Assembly (NCBI RefSeq): GCF_900115585.1
Contig: NZ_FOWZ01000002.1
Span: 434,001-498,000 of the forward strand
DNA length: 64,000 bases
DNA from: Qipengyuania nanhaisediminis
Lineage (GTDB): Bacteria > Pseudomonadota > Alphaproteobacteria > Sphingomonadales > Sphingomonadaceae
Reading direction: 5' to 3'
The notes beneath the pieces are model-generated. The model was given only the letters and a program-made list of their open reading frames with translations, did not search any database and was not told the origin of the DNA. A program made the translations under genes and the position numbers. Shown here one piece after another: positions 19,013-27,614 of the stretch; position 1 is the stretch's first letter; each line of letters starts with the position of its first letter.

Positions 19013-19981
19013 CTACATATCCAGGTAAGACGACCACTCTTCTAGCGCGCTCGATCGGGCTTCAAACAGAGCAGTCAATACGCCCGCGCGAACTGCAGGC
19101 CACATCGTGCCGTCAAGCCGACCGAAACTAATCTCGCCAAATTCAAGCGTCGCATTTTTCCAAGCAACGTGATTGCGAAGCAGGGCAGCGTTTTGTTGTC
19201 GGTCACTAAGATCACGGCATCTCATCATGGCTTCTGCAAGCCTTTTCCGCGCAGCGAAAAGTGAATCGGACGCTGAGAAATTCATCTTAAGTTGCGTATA
19301 AGGTTCATTAATCAAAATGGTCTGCCAAAGAACTCCATCTGTTGCATCGATCCATTTTTGAATTGCATCGAGTGCCGTCAGCGCAGCGTCCGCGCTAATC
19401 TCATATCCGACTGCAGCCTCATGGGCGAGGATGTGTCGCTTTTGAAATATGTCTGACAGCGCCGATAGCACTTCATCGACGTTCTCAAGAATAGGAGGAT
19501 TGCCTCTTGGGTTTTTTCTGACCGAGGGATGCACAGCGTTCGCGAGTAGGTCTTTGAAACTCGCTCCGAAAATGTGGTCCAACCAATTCATTAGATCGTT
19601 TACCGAATTCGCAGGAGCTGCGTGCGCAATTAACTCAGCCGCGCTCAACTGCTCATCGCCAATGTGTCTCAGCGTGTCTCCGAGAAAGTACTTTTCTCCC
19701 AGCATCTCTGCGCCTCTTAGCCGAAACTCGGCTTCCTTCTCCATTACATCTGCGAGAAAACCACGGTGATATGTTTGAAGTGCCGCGACACCACCTACAA
19801 TTGCGTGGCGGCACAGTTCGTTCTCATCGGGGAACTTGAAAAGCGAAGCTCGAAGAGACGTTATCCGTCGCTGCGCATCCCACTTATCGCTTTCCCTAAT
19901 ATCGCTCGACCGGCGTAGTCTTTGGTCTGCGATTTCTCGCTTTATTCTTTCCAGACTGCGCCCACTGGAACTACGTGCCAT
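19013..19981 (-). CDS. HEPN-like / LprI-like two-domain protein
   Basis: 322 residues from ATG 19981 (a TTG one codon upstream is also open). No signal peptide, so cytoplasmic. Around residues 160-215 a helical region carries RHILAH (R182-x4-H187), the R-x4-6-H signature of HEPN ribonucleases, within KRHILAHEAAVGYEIS as in RiboL-PSP-type HEPN domains. The C-terminal 75 residues (LLRNHVAWKNATLEFGEISF, then GTMWPAVRAGVLTALFEARS) match the LprI/DUF1311 pattern but lack its cysteines. GC is low. First gene of the probable three-gene operon with the HNH nuclease. If HEPN is catalytic it would cut RNA, as in many abortive defence systems; this is inference. Confidence 0.6.
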   Translation of the reverse strand: MARSSSGRSLERIKREIADQRLRRSSDIRESDKWDAQRRITSLRASLFKFPDENELCRHAIVGGVAALQTYHRGFLADVMEKEAEFRLRGAEMLGEKYFLGDTLRHIGDEQLSAAELIAHAAPANSVNDLMNWLDHIFGASFKDLLANAVHPSVRKNPRGNPPILENVDEVLSALSDIFQKRHILAHEAAVGYEISADAALTALDAIQKWIDATDGVLWQTILINEPYTQLKMNFSASDSLFAARKRLAEAMMRCRDLSDRQQNAALLRNHVAWKNATLEFGEISFGRLDGTMWPAVRAGVLTALFEARSSALEEWSSYLDM

Positions 19982-20090
19982 CAAAATTCCTCACTGCCTT
20001 GAAATCGAAATATAACTACATTTTGCGGACACAGTCGGTAATTTATCCAATGAATTACACCATTCAATCTCTCTCAATAACCACCGCTAG

Positions 20091-20954
20091 ATGTGGAACC
20101 AGGTTAGGAATCATCACGGAATGGCAAATGGTACATGTAAGCTAACGGGCGACAAGGGACCTTTCGTCAAGTCGCACATTATCCCGAAGGCTTTGACATA
20201 TGGAGCAAACAATCAATTCCCCTTCGCTCAAGCTGGTCGGGATATCGCACCAATTAAGCGCTGGGACAGTTGGTACGATAAGCGGATGGTTACGCAAGCT
20301 GGCGAAACGATACTCGAGGCATACGACGATTGGGCAATTCGTGAACTGCGCTCCAGTAAGTTAGTTTGGAGTGGTTGGGGGAAAAGCAAAACGCTGCCGG
20401 CGGAAGTAATGAAAATTCCCGATTCTGATGGTTGGGGCGTCAGGAAGATCAAGGGAATCGATGGTCGTCGATTGAGGTTATTTTTCCTCAGCCTTCTTTG
20501 GCGAGCAGCGGTGAGTGAGATGGTCGAGTTCAAAAAGGTGAGGCTGCACGCGTCAGATGTCCGTCGCCTTCGCAAAATGGTGTGCGACGGCGACCCAAAC
20601 CCTTCTGGAAGATTTCCAATAGTGCTCGTTCAACTTTCGACGGTTGGTCCGATCCACAACCTTGCCCCATTAGAGCAGCGGAAGCCGAAACATCCTTGGT
20701 TAAACAATGGACCAAGCTATCCAATCTTTCGGTTCTATTTCGACGGGCTTATTGCACACATCCACAAGGAAATTAGTGAAAAAGAAGTCAAAGGCCTCGG
20801 ATCGATGATTGTTGGTCGTCAGGAAGACCTTACTGTCTCAACAGTGCCATTCGAAACATCTTGGCAACGGGAAAACCTGAGCGAGCTGATCCGTGAAGCA
20901 GAGACCCGTTGGCCTGAAAAATTAGCCAAAATTCCCGGCTTCAGCCCAAAATAA
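20091..20954 (+). CDS. Hypothetical protein with C-x-LTG ... SHIIP motif
   Basis: 287 residues (or 277 from ATG 20121, which starts next to the conserved block). The N-terminus reads TCKLTGDKGPF, then VKSHIIPKALT. Such a Cys plus SHIIP arrangement resembles the start of HNH-type beta-beta-alpha zinc nuclease folds, but the second Cys pair and later His/Asn are not evident, so nuclease activity is uncertain. The middle has an R-R-L-RLFFLSLLWRAAVSEM helix. Low GC and divergent from the HEPN gene across a 109-base AT-rich gap (19982-20090) that probably holds both promoters. Confidence 0.6.
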   Translation: MWNQVRNHHGMANGTCKLTGDKGPFVKSHIIPKALTYGANNQFPFAQAGRDIAPIKRWDSWYDKRMVTQAGETILEAYDDWAIRELRSSKLVWSGWGKSKTLPAEVMKIPDSDGWGVRKIKGIDGRRLRLFFLSLLWRAAVSEMVEFKKVRLHASDVRRLRKMVCDGDPNPSGRFPIVLVQLSTVGPIHNLAPLEQRKPKHPWLNNGPSYPIFRFYFDGLIAHIHKEISEKEVKGLGSMIVGRQEDLTVSTVPFETSWQRENLSELIREAETRWPEKLAKIPGFSPK

Positions 20955-21043
20955 TTTGAACGGGTTCCGACCCGCCATCGGGCAAATAATCACCTTATCA
21001 ATAAAAGCTAAATTCTCTGCAGTTTCTTCCCGAAAGTAGCTCG

Positions 21044-22861
21044 CTACTCCTCCCCCATCCTCAGCGCAGCTATAAACGCCTCCTGCGGGATGCTCACGTT
21101 CCCGTACTCGCGCATCCTAGCCTTGCCCTTTTTCTGTTTTTCCAACAGCTTTTTCTTGCGGCTGATGTCGCCGCCGTAGCATTTGGCGGTGACGTCCTTG
21201 CGGAGCGCAGCGATGGTTTCGCGGGCGATGATCTTGCCGCCGATCGCGGCCTGGATCGGGATCTTGAACAGGTGGCGCGGGATGAGATCTTTTAGCCGTT
21301 CGCACATGCCGCGGCCGCGCTCTTCCGCAACGGAGCGGTGAACGATCAGCGATAGCGCGTCGACCGGCTCGTTATTGACGAGGATGTTCATCTTCACGAG
21401 GTCGCCTTCGCGCAGGCCGATCTGTTCGTAATCGAAGCTGGCATAGCCGCGGCTGATCGATTTCAGGCGGTCGTAGAAGTCGAACACCACTTCGTTCAGC
21501 GGCAGCTCGTAGCTCACCTGTGCGCGGCCGCCGACATATGTGAGGTCGGTCTGGATGCCGCGGCGGTCCTGGCACAGCTTGAGGATGGCGCCGAGATATT
21601 CGTCGGGCGTGTAGATCACCGCCTTGATCCACGGTTCCTCCACCGCGTCGATCCGGTTCACGTCCGGCCAGTCGGCGGGGTTGTGGATGTCGACGACGGC
21701 GGCGTCCTCGTTCTTCGTATGGGCGAGGTGCACGCGGTAAACCACGGACGGGGCCGTGGTGATGAGGTCGAGGTCGTATTCACGGCTAAGGCGTTCCTGG
21801 ATGATCTCCAGGTGCAGCAGGCCGAGGAAGCCGGCGCGGAAGCCGAAGCCGAGCGCGGCGGAGCTTTCCATCTCGTAGCTGAAGCTGGCGTCGTTGAGGC
21901 GCAGCTTGCCGATGCTTTCGCGCAGTTTCTCGAACTCGGCAGCGTCGACCGGGAAGAGGCCGCAGAAGACCACGGGCTGCACTTCCTTATAGCCGGCCAG
22001 CGCCTTGTCCGCCCCGCCCTTCACAGTGGTGATGGTGTCACCGACGCGGGCCTGTTCGACTTCCTTGATCTGCGCGGTGATGAAGCCGATCTCGCCGGGG
22101 CCGAGTTCGGGCAGGTCGGTGCGCTTGGGGGTGAAGCAGCCGACGCGGTCGATCAGGTGCTGGGTGCCGCCCTGCATGAACTTGACGTTGAGGCCCTTCT
22201 TGATGACCCCGTCCATGACGCGCACGAGGATGACGACGCCGAGGTAGGGGTCGTACCAGCTATCGACCAGCATGGCCTTCAATGGCGCGTCGCGGTCGCC
22301 CGAGGGCGCGGGGATGCGGGCGACGAGGGCTTCCAACGTGTCCTCGATGCCGATGCCGGACTTGGCGGAGGTGAGGACGGCGTCGGATGCGTCTAGGCCG
22401 ATGACTTCCTCGATTTCCGCGCGGACCTTGTCGGGCTCGGCGGCGGGGAGGTCGATCTTGTTGATGACGGGGACGATTTCGTGATCGTGCTCGATCGACT
22501 GGTAGACGTTGGCGAGGGTCTGGGCCTCGACGCCTTGCGCCGCGTCCACGACCAGCAGGGCGCCTTCGCACGCAGCGAGGCTGCGGGAGACCTCGTAGGC
22601 GAAGTCGACGTGGCCGGGCGTGTCCATGAGGTTGAGCTCATAGGTCTCGCCATCCTTGGCGGTGTAGTTGAGGCGCACGGTCTGCGCCTTGATGGTGATG
22701 CCGCGCTCCTTTTCGATGTCCATATTATCAAGGACTTGCTCGGACATCTCGCGATCGGTCAGCCCGCCGCAATGCTGGATCAACCGGTCGGCCAGCGTGG
22801 ACTTACCATGGTCGATATGCGCGATAATCGAAAAGTTACGGATCTTGGAAAGGTCAGTCAT
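21044..22861 (-). CDS. lepA: Elongation factor 4 (LepA), back-translocating GTPase
   Basis: 605 residues, normal length. GTPase motifs: [15 protein letters not shown] (G1), the [12 protein letters not shown] switch region (G2), DTPGHVDF (G3), NKIDLPAA (G4). The LepA-specific C-terminal domain follows ([19 protein letters not shown]). It acts on stalled or mistranslocated ribosomes. It bounds the right side of the lower-GC islet. Rightward on the same strand lie the two GGDEF genes, reading toward it with 64 bases between. Confidence 0.96.
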   Translation of the reverse strand: MTDLSKIRNFSIIAHIDHGKSTLADRLIQHCGGLTDREMSEQVLDNMDIEKERGITIKAQTVRLNYTAKDGETYELNLMDTPGHVDFAYEVSRSLAACEGALLVVDAAQGVEAQTLANVYQSIEHDHEIVPVINKIDLPAAEPDKVRAEIEEVIGLDASDAVLTSAKSGIGIEDTLEALVARIPAPSGDRDAPLKAMLVDSWYDPYLGVVILVRVMDGVIKKGLNVKFMQGGTQHLIDRVGCFTPKRTDLPELGPGEIGFITAQIKEVEQARVGDTITTVKGGADKALAGYKEVQPVVFCGLFPVDAAEFEKLRESIGKLRLNDASFSYEMESSAALGFGFRAGFLGLLHLEIIQERLSREYDLDLITTAPSVVYRVHLAHTKNEDAAVVDIHNPADWPDVNRIDAVEEPWIKAVIYTPDEYLGAILKLCQDRRGIQTDLTYVGGRAQVSYELPLNEVVFDFYDRLKSISRGYASFDYEQIGLREGDLVKMNILVNNEPVDALSLIVHRSVAEERGRGMCERLKDLIPRHLFKIPIQAAIGGKIIARETIAALRKDVTAKCYGGDISRKKKLLEKQKKGKARMREYGNVSIPQEAFIAALRMGEE

Positions 22862-22925
22862 TGCGACCGCCCTTTAGCCGCGCTTTGAATGCGTGTCAGC
22901 CGCAATTGCGCGAATAGTGTTCGAG

Positions 22926-25112
22926 CTAGCCTTTGCTCGCTCCCGATGCGTTTTCGGAAAGTTTGAACTTGGGATAGCTCGTCGGCGCAGACGATTGAGC
23001 GGCCATCGCATACTTGCCGGCAGGCAGTGCTTCGAGCGGAGCCCCGGCGGCCGCCAGTTCGTATGGACTGACACGGTTCCGCGTGCACAAGCCACCTGCC
23101 CCGTCGTCGACCAGTTCCTGTTCGAATTCGAGCCCCTGCGTATCGCCCATGGTCCGGCGAACCGTACAGACGGCAAGTTGTCCGCCGCCGAAATCCAGCA
23201 CGAACATGGTGCCAACAGGCACATCCTCGAGCCCTTCGATCATCGCACCCGAGCGCGACAGATTGCGCAAGGTCACATCGTAGTAGTGATCTTCGTGGAT
23301 CACACCGATCTTGCGGTAGACCGTCCTGCGATTGGCGCGCTGGTTGCCCTGGTCGGTCGGTTCAAGGACCCAGACGCCCTTATCTATCTCTTCGAGAACC
23401 TGGCTGTGGCTGACGGCATCGGAATAGACGAAGCCCTGGACTTGCCCGACACCCAGGTGCTTCAGTTCCTGCATCAATTTGAGCGCATGGACGCCCGAAG
23501 CGGCAGTTTCCATGCCAAGCGCATTTGCGAGCGCAACCACCGCACGAACCAGTTCCATGTCGCCAAGGTCGTTGCCCAACATGGGTTCGAAGAAGTTCGC
23601 TCCGATTTTCAACGTATTGAAGGGTGCGCGGCGCAGGTAGGCCAGCGAGGAACGCCCAGTCCCGTACTGATCAAGCGTCAGCCGCACCCCGAGTTTGAAG
23701 AGGTGGCCGAGCGTCGCATCAACCTTCGACGCATCGCCCAGCAAGACGCTCTCATTGAGCTCAAGCTCCAACCGCGCCGGGTCGAGATCAGTCTCTTCGA
23801 GGATCTTTTCGACCAGCTCGGCAAATCCGTTGGCTTCGAACTGGACAGGCGAGATATTCATGGAAAGTCGCAAGTTGCCCGGCCACTGGACCGCATCCTC
23901 ACACGCACGACGCAGCGCCCATTCGCCAATCGGCACGATGAGACGACTGCCCTCGGCAATAGGGAGGAACGTTTCGGGAGCCACCCGACCGCGATCTTCA
24001 TCTTCCCAAGTGTACTTGGCTTCCAACCCGATAACCGTATTGGAGCCGAGGTCGACAACCGGCTGGTATTCGAGGGCGAAATCACCTGCCTCGATCGCCG
24101 CAGCAAGATCGTCTTCCATGCGCTTGCGCAGATTGGCCTCGTGCTCGAGGTCCGCGCCGTAAAAGCGAAACTGACCGCGGCCGCCATTCTTCGACGCGTA
24201 CAGCGCGAGGTCGGCGGCACGTGACAGTTCGTCGCGTTCAAGGCCGTCGTAGGGCGCGATCGCCACGCCTACGGAGCAGCCGATCGTGCAGCGCCCTTCT
24301 TCGACCGAATATGGCTGCGAGAGCATCTGGATGATCTTCTTGGCGATTTCGCCCAGTTCGCCGCGATCGTCCATGTCGGGGATCAGGACCTGGAACTCGT
24401 CACCGCCAAGTCGACCTATCTCGCCGCGGCCGCCAACGGCGCTGCGCAATCTGTCTGCGACCTGCTGGAGAAGCTGGTCGCCAGCGGCGTGCCCGAGGGT
24501 GTCGTTGACCTGCTTGAATCGATCCAGATCGAGCATCATCAAAGCGGCGGTACGTTCGGCCGCGCAGAATGTCTTGAGCGTGGAATCGATGCGCTGCTCC
24601 ATCCGGTGCCGGTTGGCGAGCCCGGTGAGGGAGTCGAATTTAGCGAGCCGGTTCGCTTCGGCCTCAGCACGGAAGTCTTCGGTGATGTCGACGACACTGC
24701 CGCGGAAGCCGGCAAATTCCGTATTCTCGTCGTAGAGCGCCCTGCCCGACAGGCATAGCACGGCGTCATTGTCGCTTGCTTGTGCCTGCGCCGAAAGGTT
24801 TGAAAAGGATTTGCGGGTGTTGAGCTTGAGCCCAAGCGAGCGGCCATCCGTTTCGCCTTCGACCGGGATCAGGACCTGCTGGAGCGGCGTGCCGATCAGT
24901 TCTTCGGGCAAGGCACCCAGTCGCTCCGCAATAGCAGGCGACAGATAGGCGATATTCCCGTTGCGATCAGTCGACCAGAAACCCAGCGCTCCACTGCTCT
25001 CGATTTCGTCGATGATTCGAAGCTTGTCCTCCGCAGCGATCCCCTGGCGGACCGCAGACGCAGGTGCTTCGCCACGAGACGAGAACAGGTTGGAAAAGGG
25101 CATGGCCCCCAT
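22926..25112 (-). CDS. PAS-GGDEF-EAL-PilZ protein with degenerate EAL domain
   Basis: 728 residues. PAS-like sensor (about 32-145), GGDEF diguanylate cyclase with intact RLGGDEF (236-240), EAL domain (about 340-575), and a C-terminal PilZ-like domain (about 595-690; RRTVYRKIG, RNLSRSGAMIEG). In the EAL domain several catalytic positions are lost: E364 remains but reads EAK, the DDFGTG pair is DQYGTG (481-482), the IKID aspartate is Gly504, and AEGVE is AASGV (Ser539). Phosphodiesterase activity is therefore unlikely; cyclase activity is plausible, with the EAL or PilZ part binding c-di-GMP. No RxxD inhibitory site precedes GGDEF. Paralogue of the next gene. Confidence 0.9.
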   Translation of the reverse strand: MGAMPFSNLFSSRGEAPASAVRQGIAAEDKLRIIDEIESSGALGFWSTDRNGNIAYLSPAIAERLGALPEELIGTPLQQVLIPVEGETDGRSLGLKLNTRKSFSNLSAQAQASDNDAVLCLSGRALYDENTEFAGFRGSVVDITEDFRAEAEANRLAKFDSLTGLANRHRMEQRIDSTLKTFCAAERTAALMMLDLDRFKQVNDTLGHAAGDQLLQQVADRLRSAVGGRGEIGRLGGDEFQVLIPDMDDRGELGEIAKKIIQMLSQPYSVEEGRCTIGCSVGVAIAPYDGLERDELSRAADLALYASKNGGRGQFRFYGADLEHEANLRKRMEDDLAAAIEAGDFALEYQPVVDLGSNTVIGLEAKYTWEDEDRGRVAPETFLPIAEGSRLIVPIGEWALRRACEDAVQWPGNLRLSMNISPVQFEANGFAELVEKILEETDLDPARLELELNESVLLGDASKVDATLGHLFKLGVRLTLDQYGTGRSSLAYLRRAPFNTLKIGANFFEPMLGNDLGDMELVRAVVALANALGMETAASGVHALKLMQELKHLGVGQVQGFVYSDAVSHSQVLEEIDKGVWVLEPTDQGNQRANRRTVYRKIGVIHEDHYYDVTLRNLSRSGAMIEGLEDVPVGTMFVLDFGGGQLAVCTVRRTMGDTQGLEFEQELVDDGAGGLCTRNRVSPYELAAAGAPLEALPAGKYAMAAQSSAPTSYPKFKLSENASGASKG

Positions 25113-25202
25113 GGCGGGTAGACCTCTACTACATTGAACTTGCAGGTTCGGGTCTAGGCGGGAATGGTTATTTTTACCCTAACGCCGGGCTTGTAATCGC
25201 CT

Positions 25203-27428
25203 TCATCCAGCTTTGCGTTTGCGGGACGAATTGCTGATATCCACCTCGAGAAACTGCTTTCGCGTGCCGTTTGCGGCGTTTTCCGCCATGAGCAGTGCGT
25301 AAGGGTCCTCCGGCAGGCTGGCCAGCGGCGCGTTGGACGCGGACGCTATCTCGTAAGGCGATACGCGATGACGCGTGCAAAGGCCGTCCGCGCCGTCACT
25401 GATCAGAGGCGTCTCGAACTCGAGACCCTGCGTGTACTCTTCGGACCTGCGAACGACTGCGACTGCAAGCTGTCCGCCACCCAGATCGAGAACGACCTGC
25501 GTATCGACCGGCACGTTGAGGAGGCCCTCGACCCTGGCACCCGTTTTCGACAGGTCACGCATGGTCACGTGATACCGGTGATCTTCGTGGATGAGCCCGA
25601 CCCTGCGGAAAACGCTCTTGCGTTCGGAACGGAACCGTTCCGGGCCACGCGCCTGATACTTCAGTTCCTTGCTCTCCAGCCGTTCGAGAAGCTCTTCGTG
25701 GCTGATTGCCGGCGAGAAAATGAAGCCCTGCACGTGGCTTGCGCCGCGTTCCTTGACCAGCGTGAGCTCGTCTTTCGTTTCGACGCCCTCCGCCACCGTC
25801 TCCATTCCAAGCGATTCAGCCAGACTGACGATTGCCGACATGATCGCAGGGTTGTTGTTACCCTTCTCCGTCGCGCCCCGTACGAACGCCTGGTCGATCT
25901 TGATCTTGTCGAACGGCGCCTTCTGCAAATAGCTGAGCGAGGAATAGCCGGTCCCGAAATCGTCGAGAGCCAGTCGGACCCCAATTCGCTTCAGATCTTC
26001 GAACATTTCCTGTGTCCGGCCGGTGTCGCCGACGAAGACACTTTCCGTGATTTCGAGCTCAAGCCTGCCTGGAGGCATACGAGCCTCGCGCAGAGCTTCC
26101 TTGACCTTTTGAGGGAAATTATCCTGGGCGAACTGGATAGCCGACACATTGACGGCGACACGCAGTTCGAAAGGCCAGCCAGCTGCTTCCTTGCAGACTT
26201 GCTGCAATGCCCAATCGCCAAGCTCGTTGATCATGCCGATTTCCTCGGCGACCGGGATAAACTGCGATGGCGGGATAAAACCACGTTCCGGGTGCTCCCA
26301 GCGCATCAGCGCTTCGAGACATTTGAGATTGTGGTCCTTGGAGCTGACGATCGGCTGGTAATACATTCGCAGCTCGCCGTCTTCCATTGCACGACGCAAA
26401 TCCGTCTCGATCTGGTTACGCTTCTGCGCCCCGTCGCGCATGTCGACATTGTAAAAGCGATAGCAGCCCTTGCCCTTGTTCTTCGCAGCATACAGCGCAA
26501 GGTCGGCCGCCTTGACCAGCTCGTCTGGCTCAACGCCGTCGAACGGAGAAACCGCAATGCCAACCGAAGTGCCGATGGTCACGCGGGTGTTGTTCACCTG
26601 GTATGGCTGGGAGATCATTTTGATCAGGCGATCGGCAAGCTCGCCCAGTTCGGCGCGGTCATCCATGTCCTGAAGCATGACTTGGAACTCATCGCCGCCA
26701 AGTCGCGCAATCTCGCCCTTATTGCCGACGATGCGCTCGATCCGGTTTGCAACCTGTTTGAGCAGATCATCGCCAGCCGGGTGGCCATGCGTATCGTTGA
26801 CCTGCTTGAACCGATCGAGATCGAGCATCAGCAGCGCACAGCTACGCTGGGATGCGTGGAATGCCTTCAGCGTCGAAGTGAGCCGCTTGGTCATCCGGTG
26901 CCGATTGGCGAGGCCAGTGAGGGAGTCGTACTGCGCCATGCGCTCGGCGTCGATACGCGAAGCACGGCTGGCGGTTACATCCTTCGCACTTCCGCGATAG
27001 CCGATGAAGTTCTTATCCTCATCGTATTGCGGTACGCCGGTCACTTCCCAGTATTGCGGGCTTTCTTCGCTACTCGCGGCAACCTTTACGGGGTGATGCG
27101 AAATCGAGTTCCGGGCGCTGACGAGGAACTTCAAAGGGCGGCCTTCGCGAACGTGCTCTTCATCTTGATGGAAGAAGTCAGCGATTGATCGACCGATCGC
27201 TTCACCCTTGGTCAGTCCGGCCTGCGTGACGGCAGACGGAGAGAGGTAGATCAGGCGGTTTTCGGCGTCGGTCGCCCAGAACCATCCCAGCCCTGCGTTC
27301 TCGAAGCTGTCGAGCATCTGGATGCGCGAGAATGCCTCGGGCGCATTGGTTTCGCCGCCCGGATTTTCGTTGGCCGCAACCTTTGCCTTGGAGGGCTTCT
27401 TGCCCCGCTTCGAGAAAAATCCACTCAT
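25203..27428 (-). CDS. PAS-GGDEF-EAL-PilZ bifunctional c-di-GMP protein
   Basis: 741 residues from ATG 27428 (an upstream TTG-type extension to 27506 looks unlike the paralogue). PAS domain (about 35-155), GGDEF intact (244-248), EAL fully intact: EALMRW (372-377), NVS, ELEITES, DDFGTGYSS, KIKID, TVAEGVET and the QG motif are all present. PilZ-like C-terminus (RKSVFRRVG, RDLSKTGARVEG). It can in principle make and degrade c-di-GMP, controlling the motile-to-sessile switch at the membrane or in the cytoplasm; no membrane segment is seen. Same domain order and C-terminal sequence as the neighbouring gene, so a tandem duplication. Confidence 0.93.
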   Translation of the reverse strand: MSGFFSKRGKKPSKAKVAANENPGGETNAPEAFSRIQMLDSFENAGLGWFWATDAENRLIYLSPSAVTQAGLTKGEAIGRSIADFFHQDEEHVREGRPLKFLVSARNSISHHPVKVAASSEESPQYWEVTGVPQYDEDKNFIGYRGSAKDVTASRASRIDAERMAQYDSLTGLANRHRMTKRLTSTLKAFHASQRSCALLMLDLDRFKQVNDTHGHPAGDDLLKQVANRIERIVGNKGEIARLGGDEFQVMLQDMDDRAELGELADRLIKMISQPYQVNNTRVTIGTSVGIAVSPFDGVEPDELVKAADLALYAAKNKGKGCYRFYNVDMRDGAQKRNQIETDLRRAMEDGELRMYYQPIVSSKDHNLKCLEALMRWEHPERGFIPPSQFIPVAEEIGMINELGDWALQQVCKEAAGWPFELRVAVNVSAIQFAQDNFPQKVKEALREARMPPGRLELEITESVFVGDTGRTQEMFEDLKRIGVRLALDDFGTGYSSLSYLQKAPFDKIKIDQAFVRGATEKGNNNPAIMSAIVSLAESLGMETVAEGVETKDELTLVKERGASHVQGFIFSPAISHEELLERLESKELKYQARGPERFRSERKSVFRRVGLIHEDHRYHVTMRDLSKTGARVEGLLNVPVDTQVVLDLGGGQLAVAVVRRSEEYTQGLEFETPLISDGADGLCTRHRVSPYEIASASNAPLASLPEDPYALLMAENAANGTRKQFLEVDISNSSRKRKAG

Positions 27429-27614
27429 ATGTAAAACCCGATTGCCCTGTTGATCCGCGCTATTTCCGCGGTTGAGGCGCTCGTTTAGCGGGAAATCGTT
27501 ACCCAATGCATAACCATCAGAGGCGCTGCTTTTGCGGGTTTCGCGAGGGCGCTTGCGTCACGGCATGCGTCAAGGCATTGTCATCGACAGAACTGCGGGG
27601 GGAGAAAACCGCTC

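Larger units (their letters stand above)
17795..20954. other. Lower-GC accessory islet between a terminase-like gene and lepA
   Basis: Four genes of uncommon type: on the minus strand HEPN/LprI-like, HNH nuclease and small acidic protein, with 27- and 24-base gaps; on the plus strand a divergent SHIIP protein. Base composition falls most in the outer genes: by direct count 27 of 60 bases are G or C at 19321-19380 and 26 of 60 at 20761-20820, while neighbouring housekeeping genes are clearly far above half. No integrase, tRNA target, insertion sequence or direct repeats are seen at the edges. The composition and gene content suggest horizontal acquisition. Confidence 0.6.

Noticed and set aside
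16969..20954. Prophage or integrative element
   Set aside because: Only one terminase-like gene; no integrase, portal, capsid, att-like repeats or tRNA at the borders.
20957..20970. CGGGT-tccg-ACCCG hairpin after the SHIIP gene as terminator
   Set aside because: No T tract follows the short stem.
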